Shown: positions 8,798 through 15,970 of the stretch, in pieces
Position numbering within the stretch: position 1 is the stretch's first letter
Layout of the letters: each line of letters begins with the position of its first letter
NCBI GenBank assembly: GCA_946405695.1
Contig: CAMJIA010000036.1
Location: forward strand, 1-15,970
Origin: an uncultured Prevotellaceae bacterium
Lineage (GTDB): Bacteria > Bacteroidota > Bacteroidia > Bacteroidales > Bacteroidaceae
Direction: 5' to 3'
Length of the DNA stretch: 15,970 bases
Program-made: the position numbers and the translations under genes
The notes under the pieces: generated by a model
What the model was told of the DNA's origin: nothing
The model's input: the letters and a program-made list of their open reading frames with translations, nothing else
Database searches by the model: none

Positions 8798-10342
8798 GCG
8801 GTGCAGATATGCAGCGCACATCTTAGCGCAGCGTTCACCATCAACACCTGCAGAGACGATACCACCTGCATAGCCGGCACCTTCCCCACAAGGAAAAAGT
8901 CCTTCAAGACGAACATGCATTAACGTTTCGCTGTCACGGACGATGCGGACAGGACTGCTGGTACGTGTCTCAACACCAATCATCACAGCCTCATTCGTCA
9001 GGAATCCATGACATTGGCGTCCAAATGCCTTGAAACCCTCCTGCAGGCGATGACTGATAGACTGAGGCATCCAGAAATACAAAGGCGATGAGATTAGTCC
9101 AGGTGCATAAGAACTCTTGGGCAAGTCATAGCTCAAACGCTTATTGACAAAGTCTGCCATACGCTGTGCAGGAGCCGTCTGTTTCATATTACCCTGTTGC
9201 CAGCAGGAGCGTTCTAATTCTTCCTGAAAATGCATCACCCTTAATGCATCATCACCATCGACATCTTCGGCACGCAGTTCAACCACCATTCCAGAGTTCG
9301 ACCACTGTCCACCACGATTCGACGGGCTCATGCCATTAACGACTATCTGTTCCTTGTCAGTAGCTGCAGGAATAACAAAGCCACCAGGACACATACAGAA
9401 CGAGTAGACACCACGCCCGTCTACCTGCGTCACAAATGAATACTCAGCAGCAGGAAGATACTTTCCCCTACCCTGTTTATTATGATACTGTATCTGGTCG
9501 ATAAGCATAGACGGATGTTCCAAACGTACACCCACGGCGATGCCTTTGGCCTCCAGTTCGATGTTGCTCTCGGCAAGGTAACGATAGACGTCGCGAGCAG
9601 AATGACCTGTAGCAAGAATGACAGGACCGCGGTACTCTTTTTCAGCTGCGAAACAGCCGACCACTCGATTGCCCTCCAACAGCAGCTGAGTCATCTTGGT
9701 CTGGAAATGCACCTCTCCACCACAACGAAGAATGGTGTTACGCATATTCTCTATAACGCGCGGAAGCTTATCAGTACCAATATGCGGATGAGCATCAGCC
9801 AGGATATTCGTCGAGGCGCCGTGCTGACAGAACACGTTGAGTATCTTTTCTATAGAACCGCGTTTTTTAGAGCGGGTGTACAGCTTACCATCCGAATAGG
9901 CACCGGCACCACCCTCACCAAAACAGTAGTTGCTCTCAGCATCAACCTTTTGCGTCTTGGCAATCTGTGCCAAGTCCTTCTTACGTTCACGCACGTCCTT
10001 GCCACGCTCCAGCACGATGGGGCGCAGGCCGAGTTCTATCAAGTGCAAGGCTGCAAACAATCCACCAGGGCCTGCACCAACAACGATAACAGACGGACAG
10101 CCACTGACATTAGGATAGTCCGTATGCTGGTACTCGTCATCTGTGGGCTGTTCGTTCATGAATACCCGTACCTTCAGATTGACGAAGATAGTGCGCTGAC
10201 GGGCATCAATGCTACGACGAAGGATGCGCACAGCTGTAATCGTACGCACGTCAAAGCCATACTCATCGGCCAGCCATGAACGCAGCGCCTGCTCGTTGGC
10301 AGCCACCTGCGGATGTACACGTATTTGATACTCCTGTATCAT
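8792..10342 (-). CDS. FAD-dependent oxidoreductase (COG2509-like)
   Basis: A 516-residue flavoprotein of unknown substrate. Residues 1-80 form a small N-terminal domain; the dinucleotide-binding fold then begins with VIVVGAGPGGLFAA (GxGxxG at 89-94), followed by VLERGKDVRERK, the family stretch CFGEGGAGAYSDGKL, and a C-terminal FAD-contacting motif LFPCGEGAGYAGGIVSAGVDG (two parts of one run near residues 483-503). This architecture matches the uncharacterised FAD-dependent dehydrogenases often annotated as COG2509. No signal peptide or membrane segment is seen, so it is probably cytoplasmic. Its ATG overlaps the stop of the upstream DUF1232 gene (ATGA), and its 3' end overlaps ribE by 6 bp in convergent orientation. 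The physiological reaction cannot be deduced. Confidence 0.88.
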   Translation of the reverse strand: MIQEYQIRVHPQVAANEQALRSWLADEYGFDVRTITAVRILRRSIDARQRTIFVNLKVRVFMNEQPTDDEYQHTDYPNVSGCPSVIVVGAGPGGLFAALHLIELGLRPIVLERGKDVRERKKDLAQIAKTQKVDAESNYCFGEGGAGAYSDGKLYTRSKKRGSIEKILNVFCQHGASTNILADAHPHIGTDKLPRVIENMRNTILRCGGEVHFQTKMTQLLLEGNRVVGCFAAEKEYRGPVILATGHSARDVYRYLAESNIELEAKGIAVGVRLEHPSMLIDQIQYHNKQGRGKYLPAAEYSFVTQVDGRGVYSFCMCPGGFVIPAATDKEQIVVNGMSPSNRGGQWSNSGMVVELRAEDVDGDDALRVMHFQEELERSCWQQGNMKQTAPAQRMADFVNKRLSYDLPKSSYAPGLISSPLYFWMPQSISHRLQEGFKAFGRQCHGFLTNEAVMIGVETRTSSPVRIVRDSETLMHVRLEGLFPCGEGAGYAGGIVSAGVDGERCAKMCAAYLHRL

Positions 10343-10728
10343 TCTTCTTTAAAGAGGTCTTTAATCTCGTCAATCTCGTCGTCATCAAACCACTTAGACA
10401 GGCGCTCTTTGGCTTTCTGCTGAATCTCTGGGTCGATATCTGTCCATACCTTCTTAAGTACAAACAGTAGCACAGCAAGGTCGTCCGTCAGTCCTGCAAT
10501 GGGAATGGCATCTGGAATAACATCCAACGGACTAATCATATACCCCAACGCACCGATAATCATGGCTTTGTTGGCAGTACTGATCTTGTCACTTCCCAGC
10601 GTATAGTACAATATCAGCGCTGCATATACCAGTTTGGCGCCAGCACGCTTGGCAATGCTTGCAATCTTGTCAACGAAGTCCGACTGTGAGAACTTGTTGG
10701 CATACTTCATAAAATCGGGTAATTCCAT
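10339..10728 (-). CDS. DUF1232 (YkvA-like) small membrane protein
   Basis: A 129-residue protein with the DUF1232 core at about 59-93 (GALGYMISPLDVIPDAIP, then AGLTDDLAVLLFVLKKV), where the paired SPxDxIPD and DDxxV motifs define the family. A hydrophobic stretch at 31-44 and the core helix suggest membrane association. The C-terminus is strongly charged (DDDEIDEIKDLFKEE). Family function is unknown. It is coupled to the following FAD-dependent oxidoreductase by a 4-bp overlap and lies 43 bp after the DUF1460 gene. Confidence 0.88.
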   Translation of the reverse strand: MELPDFMKYANKFSQSDFVDKIASIAKRAGAKLVYAALILYYTLGSDKISTANKAMIIGALGYMISPLDVIPDAIPIAGLTDDLAVLLFVLKKVWTDIDPEIQQKAKERLSKWFDDDEIDEIKDLFKEE

Positions 10729-10742
10729 ATTTCTATTCTTTT

Positions 10743-10766
10743 TCGTTATTTCATTATCTCGTTATT
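10743..10766. repeat. three tandem 8-bp units in an operon spacer
   Basis: TCGTTATT, TCATTATC and TCGTTATT occur head to tail in the 43-bp spacer between the DUF1460 and DUF1232 genes (10729-10771). A further partial unit (GTTATT) overlaps the DUF1460 stop at 10771-10776. No promoter or terminator is obvious in the spacer. Confidence 0.6.
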
Positions 10767-10771
10767 ACAAG

Positions 10772-11608
10772 TTATTTCAACCTAATCACCCTAATACCCG
10801 TATGGGATGGATGCTTCTGCAGGTATTGGTAGAAAGTCATCGGCTCCGACACCACCTTCTTATGTATCATTGACGCATTAAGCAGGTGTAGCCCATCTTT
10901 CTGCCAGACAGCAAAACCCAGATGCGCAATATCCAATCCTTTCTTATTGCACGTGATGGCAATGATATCGCCATCCTTGACAGCCTGACGTAATGCCTTA
11001 GTAGAGCGACGCAGTGTCGATTTGGGAATATAACGTGCCTTCACACCAGTGATTTGTTGTTCCTGTTGACGAATGATAGGCACCAGTTCTGGATGGGCTT
11101 TCAGCGCCTTATACGCTGTAGGATGCGTGCTCATATAGTTCACCTTGACCTGCTGAACAGCTGTGAAAGGTGGATTCGGTGACTGTATCTCCGCCACTAT
11201 ATTCATCGCCTGCTTGTCACGTATCCAGTCAGAGAAGTAATGCAGTCGCGATGTATAGCCATCCATCACCCCCCCTCTATATCTCAGCATACGCAACGTC
11301 ATCAGATAGTCGTTCCATGTACGCTTTCCCTGATGGGCACAGATAGTCAACGCCGTTACCGTTTCCACCAACGTGGTACAATCCAGCTGGCGAGTGTTGA
11401 CTACCAATTGCTCGTCATCATTCACTTCCAAGGTATGCGCTACATAGGGTACGCCCAAGAACTGACGTGCAAACCACAGAGTGGTTGTCTTAGTGTCAGC
11501 CTTAGCTAACAGACGGCAAATAGTCAGACTGTCAGTACTCGTATAGGTGACCTGTGCACATACGGTGCCGACAACCAGCAATAATAATGTTATCAGTAGC
11601 GTTCTCAT
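10772..11608 (-). CDS. DUF1460 N-acetylmuramoyl-L-alanine amidase-like hydrolase
   Basis: A 278-residue exported protein of the DUF1460 family, an NlpC/P60-like cysteine hydrolase fold thought to act on peptidoglycan fragments. A signal peptide is clear (MRTLLITLLLLVVGTVCAQ). The nucleophile is probably Cys77 in RQLDCTTLVETV and the partner histidine His229 in LDIAHLGFAVW; the N-terminal family segment WFARQFLGVPYVAHTLE is also present. Full-length, with no sign of decay. It begins inside the stop of the upstream DUF4421 gene (4-bp overlap), so the two are translationally coupled. Residue roles are inferred from the family; the substrate is not shown by the sequence. Confidence 0.85.
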   Translation of the reverse strand: MRTLLITLLLLVVGTVCAQVTYTSTDSLTICRLLAKADTKTTTLWFARQFLGVPYVAHTLEVNDDEQLVVNTRQLDCTTLVETVTALTICAHQGKRTWNDYLMTLRMLRYRGGVMDGYTSRLHYFSDWIRDKQAMNIVAEIQSPNPPFTAVQQVKVNYMSTHPTAYKALKAHPELVPIIRQQEQQITGVKARYIPKSTLRRSTKALRQAVKDGDIIAITCNKKGLDIAHLGFAVWQKDGLHLLNASMIHKKVVSEPMTFYQYLQKHPSHTGIRVIRLK

Positions 11609-12696
11609 TCTTTTTTCTTCTTATATGGCCCTCGCGCTCCGAAGTTGTATCCAATATACATATTCAGACTGCCAAAAATATTATTAGCAGCAAAGCGCGA
11701 CTTATGGTAATTATAGGCACGGACAATGACAGAGGCACCAGCATACCACCGCATATTGTTGTACACCAAGCCAAAACGTCCGATACCATCGATATTCAAA
11801 TTATTGATGTCGAAGTGATACTTCTCTCCCTCTTCCGTCTCACCATGCGAACGTTTATAGGCCAGTGCTAGCGATAGGCTAGAGCAGAATAGACAGTTCT
11901 TAGCAAACACCCAATTATAGGCATATCCCACCGAAGCACTAGAGTTATAATATTTCACGCTATTGAACATCAGTCCACTATCCAACTTGACTACCTGCGG
12001 TCCCATACGCTCATCTATCTGGCTCTGTAACTTCTCGTGGTCAAACTCAATACTGTTTTGTGTATAGGTCACACCTACCATCCACGATCCACAACTGATT
12101 TTTTGGATGGTACTCTGTGCAAAAGCGGCAGGATAGGAGAAACGTTGGTGGTTGAAGATATAATAAAGATTAACACCAGTGATACCCACGCTGATACCAT
12201 CAAAAGCTACACCCTCCATCACACTTGTGTTGACTTTTTCACCTAGATTGAGGCGACGTATCTTATAATCACAACCAGTACGACGATAGTAGATGTCAGC
12301 ACCAATCTGTGCACTATAGATACTCAGGTCTATCTCCTGTTTCAAGTCCTTGATGCTCACATCGACATGTTTCAGGTCAAAAGTATAACCTGCAAACACC
12401 CAACGCCAGCCGAAATAGGGACCAACCTTCAAGTTGGGCTCAGGGGAAAGCCATACAGACTGACCATCAGAACCCGATGTACTCAGACGGTAATAGTCAT
12501 AAGTATGGGTAGCCTGCAACATGACCGACCAGTTATAGTGCTGCGGTTCGACATATCTCTCGTCGATATAGCTGAATCCACGAATGGTACGGCGCAGCCA
12601 ACTGAGTTTTTTCTCTGGCTGCTCCGTCTGTAACGTGTCTTGGGCTATAACCTGCAACACTACCATGGTCAATATCATCAACAGTGCTTTTCTCAT
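11605..12696 (-). CDS. DUF4421 family exported protein, probable outer-membrane barrel
   Basis: A 363-residue Bacteroidota-specific protein with a signal peptide (RKALLMILTMVVLQVIAQ). Early on it has FSYIDERYVEPQHYNWSVML and PEPNLKVGPYFGWRWVFAGY, which match my memory of DUF4421. The remainder is rich in alternating aromatic/polar strands and ends in the aromatic-rich YIGYNFGARGPYKKKKE, suggesting a beta-barrel, though with a charged extension after the last strand. I start it at ATG 12696; a GTG one codon earlier (12699) is also possible. It lies 4 bp after the oxidoreductase stop and overlaps the DUF1460 gene by 4 bp. Function unknown; pairing with a peptidoglycan hydrolase suggests an envelope role. 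Confidence 0.8.
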   Translation of the reverse strand: MRKALLMILTMVVLQVIAQDTLQTEQPEKKLSWLRRTIRGFSYIDERYVEPQHYNWSVMLQATHTYDYYRLSTSGSDGQSVWLSPEPNLKVGPYFGWRWVFAGYTFDLKHVDVSIKDLKQEIDLSIYSAQIGADIYYRRTGCDYKIRRLNLGEKVNTSVMEGVAFDGISVGITGVNLYYIFNHQRFSYPAAFAQSTIQKISCGSWMVGVTYTQNSIEFDHEKLQSQIDERMGPQVVKLDSGLMFNSVKYYNSSASVGYAYNWVFAKNCLFCSSLSLALAYKRSHGETEEGEKYHFDINNLNIDGIGRFGLVYNNMRWYAGASVIVRAYNYHKSRFAANNIFGSLNMYIGYNFGARGPYKKKKE

Positions 12697-12700
12697 CACG

Positions 12701-13684
12701 TCAGAACTTTCCTAAGATACGGTCGAGGACCCAGTTGACGGGCGTTGCTGACACACTGGTGCACTCGCAGATGCCAATGCCCTGCAGATGTTCACAAACA
12801 CTTTTAATCAGAGGATACTGCACATAAGGTGGATTAGGAACTTCCAACACCTGCGTACCCTCGCTGGTATGCAGTACAATGGGCTTATAGTCAAAAACAG
12901 AGAAATTCATCAGTCCCTTGTCACCGATAATCTCTATGCAGTCTTCACGTGCCGACTCATGACCTACAAAGCACCACGAGCCACTACCGGGCAAACCGCT
13001 TTCAAACTCAAAACAAGCACTCACAGAGTCTTCGGCATCATAAAGTCCACCGCGGTTGGCCCTTATGCCTCGTGCCTCGATGATGACACCGAAGATATGC
13101 TGCAAAAGGTCAAGCTGGTGTGGCGCCAAGTCATAAAAATAGCCACCACCCGCAATGTCTGGCTGCAGGCGCCAAGGCAACTCCTGTGGTTTGGTATAGT
13201 CCAGTTCACGAGGCGGAACGGCAAAACGTATCTGAACATTAATCACCTTACCGATGGTGCCGTTATCCACCAGTTCCTTCACTTTCTGGAAATAAGGCAA
13301 ATAGCGACGGTAGTAGGCCACAAAGCATGGCACGCCCGTCTCCGCACTGATACGGTTGATGCGGGCACAGTCTTCATATGATGCTGCCAGCGGTTTCTCG
13401 ATATACACTGGTTTGCCTGCTTTCATCGCCATGATGGCAAAGGTAGCATGACTGCTGGGAGGCGTAGCGATATAGATAGCATTCACGTCAGGGTCGTCAA
13501 CGAGTTCCTGGGCATCAGTATACCACTTGGCTATGCCGTGACGCTCAGCATAGCTACGTGCCTTCCGCTCCTGACGACTCATCACCGCCACCACGCTGGA
13601 ACCCTCTACTTCAGAGAATGCCGGCCCGCTTTTCTTTTCTGTTACTTCACCACACCCGATGAAGCCCCATCGTAATATCTTCAT
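12701..13684 (-). CDS. Gfo/Idh/MocA family NAD(P)-dependent oxidoreductase
   Basis: A 327-residue cytoplasmic dehydrogenase probably acting on a sugar or cyclitol, with NAD(P). The Rossmann motif is GFIGCGEV (7-14); the catalytic lysine is in YIEKPLAAS (Lys97), and the second domain shows GGGYFYDLAPHQLDLL with Asp185 and His189, the usual active-site positions. Substrate cannot be assigned. I start at ATG 13684; a TTG start at 13696 would add MHRI but sits inside the promoter box. The transcript leader would then be only a few nucleotides. It heads a tightly spaced five-gene minus-strand run ending at 8792, but no functional tie to the following genes is evident. Confidence 0.93.
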   Translation of the reverse strand: MKILRWGFIGCGEVTEKKSGPAFSEVEGSSVVAVMSRQERKARSYAERHGIAKWYTDAQELVDDPDVNAIYIATPPSSHATFAIMAMKAGKPVYIEKPLAASYEDCARINRISAETGVPCFVAYYRRYLPYFQKVKELVDNGTIGKVINVQIRFAVPPRELDYTKPQELPWRLQPDIAGGGYFYDLAPHQLDLLQHIFGVIIEARGIRANRGGLYDAEDSVSACFEFESGLPGSGSWCFVGHESAREDCIEIIGDKGLMNFSVFDYKPIVLHTSEGTQVLEVPNPPYVQYPLIKSVCEHLQGIGICECTSVSATPVNWVLDRILGKF

Positions 13685-13693
13685 AATTCTGTG

Positions 13694-13701
13694 CAAAATT
13701 A
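13694..13701 (-). promoter_or_regulatory. -7 box for the five-gene minus-strand run
   Basis: On the minus strand this reads TAATTTTG (TAnnTTTG), only 9 bp before the ATG at 13684, so transcripts would be nearly leaderless. The surrounding 15 bp (13691-13705) are identical to the PBP1 promoter region (2416-2430). Confidence 0.6.
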
Positions 13702-13708
13702 CAAAATA

Positions 13709-13743
13709 ATTATGAATTATGCATTATAAATTATGAATTATTC
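13709..13743. repeat. five tandem heptamers (ATTATRN) between divergent promoters
   Basis: ATTATGA, ATTATGC, ATTATAA, ATTATGA and ATTATTC follow one another without gaps, and the 13-mer AATTATGAATTAT occurs twice (13708-13720 and 13729-13741), 21 bp apart. The array fills the space between the -7 boxes of the two divergent genes and covers both -33 positions. Confidence 0.75.
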
Positions 13744-13744
13744 G

Positions 13745-13752
13745 TAACTTTG
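13745..13752 (+). promoter_or_regulatory. -7 box for the membrane protein-hisB pair
   Basis: TAACTTTG matches TAnnTTTG, 19 bp before the ATG at 13772. The position of a -33 element is occupied by the heptamer array and shows no TTTG. Confidence 0.6.
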
Positions 13753-13771
13753 CACTGCCAAATTGGAATAT

Positions 13772-14659
13772 ATGGAGCAAGAAGAAAAAATAATTTTACA
13801 AAAAGCACGTAGTTACCGGGGGATTCTTTCGGCAGGTACGCACCTGTATATCAGCGATTTCCGCCGTTTTTTCAAAGCCTCATGGTTGACTGCTCTTGTT
13901 TATGCATTTATCAATGCAGCACTTGGTACGCTGACTGCTATCAAAATACCAGAACTCATTGTTGTCATCTTGCAACAGCTACAGCGCTATAACGGCGTTT
14001 TCATCGAGAGTCTGCAATCTTATCTGGTGATTTTGGCCGAGTGCATCGTACTGATTCTTGCCGCCGTCATCGCTGCAACATTGTCCCAAGCCACGATTTT
14101 TGCTTTGCTGAAAGAGCATGTCGAAACAGGCAATGTTCCCGTTCCTAGTAGTTGGTGGAAGCCCAGTACAAGTATGATGGGCCGCACACTGAAAGGTGTG
14201 CTTCTCACATTGCTAATTACCATTCCCTTGCTTATCTTGGTTCTCACGGTCCCCTTTGCTCTACCATTGTGGTATGTATTGTTGAAATATATCATGGAGC
14301 CCTCTGCTGGTTATTGGACAACACTGAGAAAAGGCTATGGACGTGGCATGGGATATTGGGGCTCTTTGTTCCTGGTATTCTTCCTCACCACCCTCTTCAT
14401 CCTGTTGGCAGGAATGATTGTCATGCTCCCTGCCCATATTCTCTTCCTTGCCAACTATCGCGCACAGATGGGCGTACTCATCGGTGACCCATTGGGCATG
14501 CCAGCCTACATGCTACCTATGACCTTTATTACCTTCGTGCTGTGTAGTTTCCTGTATTTCTACATCTGCCTGCCCATGCTATTCAACGGCTACTATGCTT
14601 ATGGCAGTATTGAAGCAAAGGAACTTGAACACGAACAACAAAAACTAAGCATACAATGA
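13772..14659 (+). CDS. uncharacterised multi-pass membrane protein
   Basis: A 295-residue protein I do not recognise. A charged cytoplasmic start ([17 protein letters not shown]) precedes hydrophobic segments at about 36-56, 83-112, 142-172, 197-227 and 248-270, enough for five to six helices, some long enough to be re-entrant or double. The loop at 113-140 is polar and the C-terminus is charged ([10 protein letters not shown]). No enzyme motif or signal peptidase site is seen. I take ATG 13772; a TTG at 13763 is possible but unneeded. Its stop overlaps the start of hisB (ATGA), so the two are co-transcribed and probably translationally coupled, although no role in histidine synthesis is known for such a protein. 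Confidence 0.8.
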   Translation: MEQEEKIILQKARSYRGILSAGTHLYISDFRRFFKASWLTALVYAFINAALGTLTAIKIPELIVVILQQLQRYNGVFIESLQSYLVILAECIVLILAAVIAATLSQATIFALLKEHVETGNVPVPSSWWKPSTSMMGRTLKGVLLTLLITIPLLILVLTVPFALPLWYVLLKYIMEPSAGYWTTLRKGYGRGMGYWGSLFLVFFLTTLFILLAGMIVMLPAHILFLANYRAQMGVLIGDPLGMPAYMLPMTFITFVLCSFLYFYICLPMLFNGYYAYGSIEAKELEHEQQKLSIQ

Positions 14660-15741
14660 AGAAAATACTCTTTATCGATCGTGACGGGACCATCATCCGT
14701 GAACCAGAAGACGAGCAGATTGACAGCTTCGAGAAACTGCAGTTCATACCACGCGCCATCTCTAACCTCGTTTTCCTGCGTCAGCATACAGATTATGAGT
14801 TTGTAATGGTCAGCAATCAGGACGGACTGGGTACTGATGCTTTTCCTGAAGACACGTTCTGGCCTGTACAGAACTTTATTCTCGACACGTTGAAAGGAGA
14901 GGGTGTGGAGTTTGACGATATCCTTATCGACCCCCACTTCCCAGAGGACAATGCCCCTACTCGCAAGCCTAACACGGGACTGGTAGAGAAATACATCAAC
15001 AACCCTGAATACGATATCCAAGGTAGCTACGTCATTGGCGACCGCGAAACAGACCGTCAGTTCGCCAAGAACATCGGTTGTGGTTTCCTGCAGATAGACA
15101 GTACCCCTGGTGGGTTGGCTGCTGAGAGCTGGGACAAAGCAGCAACCATTGCTTTTGGTGGCGAGCGCACTGCAGAGGTTCGTCGTACCACCAAGGAAAC
15201 GGATATCTTGGTGAAGGTTGACCTCGACGGCAATGGCCATTGCGATATCCAGACGGGACTTGGTTTCTTCGATCACATGTTGGAGCAGATTGGCAAACAC
15301 GGCATGATTGACCTCACTGTCCACTGCAATGGTGACCTGCATGTTGATGAGCACCACACCATCGAGGATACGGCTTTGGCGCTAGGCGAATGCCTGCTCA
15401 AGGCACTGGGCGACAAGCGTGGCATTGAGCGCTACGGCTATTGTCTGCCCATGGACGACTGTCTGTGTTCCGTCTGCCTCGACTTTGGCGGACGTCCCTG
15501 GTTGGTCTGGGATGCTGAGTTCAACCGCGAGAAAATTGGGGAGATGCCTACTGAGATGTTCCTACACTTCTTCAAGAGTCTGAGCGATGCTGCCAAGATG
15601 AATCTGAACATCAAGGCAGAGGGACAGAACGAGCACCATAAGATTGAAGGCATCTTCAAGGCGCTGGCCCGTTCACTGAAAATGGCAGTACGCAGAGATA
15701 TCTATCACTACGAACTGCCATCTACCAAGGGAAGCTTATAA
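14656..15741 (+). CDS. hisB: bifunctional histidinol-phosphatase/imidazoleglycerol-phosphate dehydratase
   Basis: Catalyses two steps of histidine synthesis: dehydration of imidazole-glycerol phosphate and dephosphorylation of histidinol phosphate. Residues 1-165 are the HAD phosphatase, with DRDGT (Asp8, Asp10), VSNQDGLGT and IGDRETD. Residues about 170-361 are the dehydratase, with [14 protein letters not shown], metal-binding [15 protein letters not shown], and the second-repeat [13 protein letters not shown]. The 361-residue length matches the E. coli fusion (355). The zinc loop that in E. coli HisB reads CPH...CDC is here [11 protein letters not shown], so three of four zinc ligands are missing. 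hisG, hisD and hisC are not adjacent; the upstream partner is a membrane protein overlapping by 4 bp. A separate promoter inside that gene cannot be excluded. Confidence 0.96.
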   Translation: MKKILFIDRDGTIIREPEDEQIDSFEKLQFIPRAISNLVFLRQHTDYEFVMVSNQDGLGTDAFPEDTFWPVQNFILDTLKGEGVEFDDILIDPHFPEDNAPTRKPNTGLVEKYINNPEYDIQGSYVIGDRETDRQFAKNIGCGFLQIDSTPGGLAAESWDKAATIAFGGERTAEVRRTTKETDILVKVDLDGNGHCDIQTGLGFFDHMLEQIGKHGMIDLTVHCNGDLHVDEHHTIEDTALALGECLLKALGDKRGIERYGYCLPMDDCLCSVCLDFGGRPWLVWDAEFNREKIGEMPTEMFLHFFKSLSDAAKMNLNIKAEGQNEHHKIEGIFKALARSLKMAVRRDIYHYELPSTKGSL

Positions 15742-15743
15742 GG

Positions 15744-15970
15744 CTATCGTCTGGGCCATATCATCTCCATCGGATAATGGCGTATCAAATCCCACCAGGA
15801 ACGCTCTTCAGCCATCAGTTCCTTGAGGATGAAGCGTCCTTCTTCTGCCAGTGGTTCACAAAGCATACATATGCGATTGAGGCCCATCGTCTCTTGCAGT
15901 ACCCACATCACGCCGGCGGCAAACTGGGTCATTCCCAGTGTTTCCAGGGTATTCGCCATGTTAGAACCAT
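15744..15970 (-). CDS. C-terminal part of a probable nucleotidyltransferase-family protein (partial)
   Basis: The frame is open from the right edge to a stop at 15744, giving about 75 residues of a protein whose N-terminus lies outside the window. The internal ATG at 15959 is not a convincing start, because the frame continues through it. The segment LGMTQFAAGVMWVLQE, followed by ICMLCEPLAEEGRFILKELM, resembles the end of the uncharacterised nucleotidyltransferase family common in Bacteroidota (Pfam NTP_transf_5), and HYPMEMIW recalls its YPSEVLW ending. From memory, relatives have a longer stretch between these blocks, so this may be a shortened version. It converges on hisB with only 2 bp between stop codons and no terminator. 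Confidence 0.5.
   Translation of the reverse strand, partial: GSNMANTLETLGMTQFAAGVMWVLQETMGLNRICMLCEPLAEEGRFILKELMAEERSWWDLIRHYPMEMIWPRR

Noticed and set aside
9482..10279. 265-codon open frame opposite the FAD-dependent oxidoreductase
   Set aside because: It is antisense to a gene with clear motifs and has no domain, promoter or coherent composition of its own.
12788..13381. 197-codon open frame opposite the Gfo/Idh/MocA gene
   Set aside because: Antisense shadow; the minus-strand frame has all catalytic motifs of its family.
14599..15357. 252-codon open frame opposite hisB
   Set aside because: Antisense shadow of a strongly conserved gene; no start context or protein features.

Overview
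The window looks like chromosome from a Bacteroidota organism, most likely Prevotella or a close relative. Three things point that way: intergenic promoters of the TAnnTTTG type, starts without clear Shine-Dalgarno sequences, and Bacteroidota-typical families (DUF4421, DUF1460, a beta-propeller/Y_Y_Y sensor, bifunctional HisB). The genus is an inference. Most of it is ordinary, densely packed core genome. I see no phage, transposon, CRISPR array, tRNA or rRNA.

Layout: (1) 72-2393, minus: a class A penicillin-binding protein, divergent from (2) 2500-3890, plus: pyrB-pyrI, the two aspartate carbamoyltransferase subunits, with start and stop overlapping. (3) 3988-7899, plus: glyA from its own promoter, followed 9 bp later by a beta-propeller/Y_Y_Y membrane sensor that stops just after its transmembrane helix and has no kinase or DNA-binding part. 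(4) 7903-8797, plus: a promoter, a roughly 235-nt untranslated leader with structure potential, and ribE. (5) 13684 down to 8792, minus: a compact five-gene run (Gfo/Idh/MocA oxidoreductase, DUF4421, DUF1460 amidase-like, DUF1232, FAD-dependent oxidoreductase) whose last gene overlaps the end of ribE by 6 bp. (6) 13772-15741, plus: a multi-pass membrane protein whose stop overlaps the start of hisB. (7) 15744 to the right edge, minus: the C-terminal end of what looks like a nucleotidyltransferase-family protein.

The metabolic genes cover pyrimidine synthesis (pyrBI), one-carbon/serine-glycine metabolism (glyA), riboflavin (ribE) and histidine (hisB). The envelope genes (PBP1, DUF1460, DUF4421) are likely peptidoglycan or outer-membrane functions. 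The genes do not form one obvious pathway or a new defence-type system. The points most worth following up are the output-less sensor, the structured ribE leader, the short tandem repeats in two spacers (heptamers between divergent promoters, octamers inside the minus-strand operon), and the missing zinc ligands in the HisB phosphatase domain.
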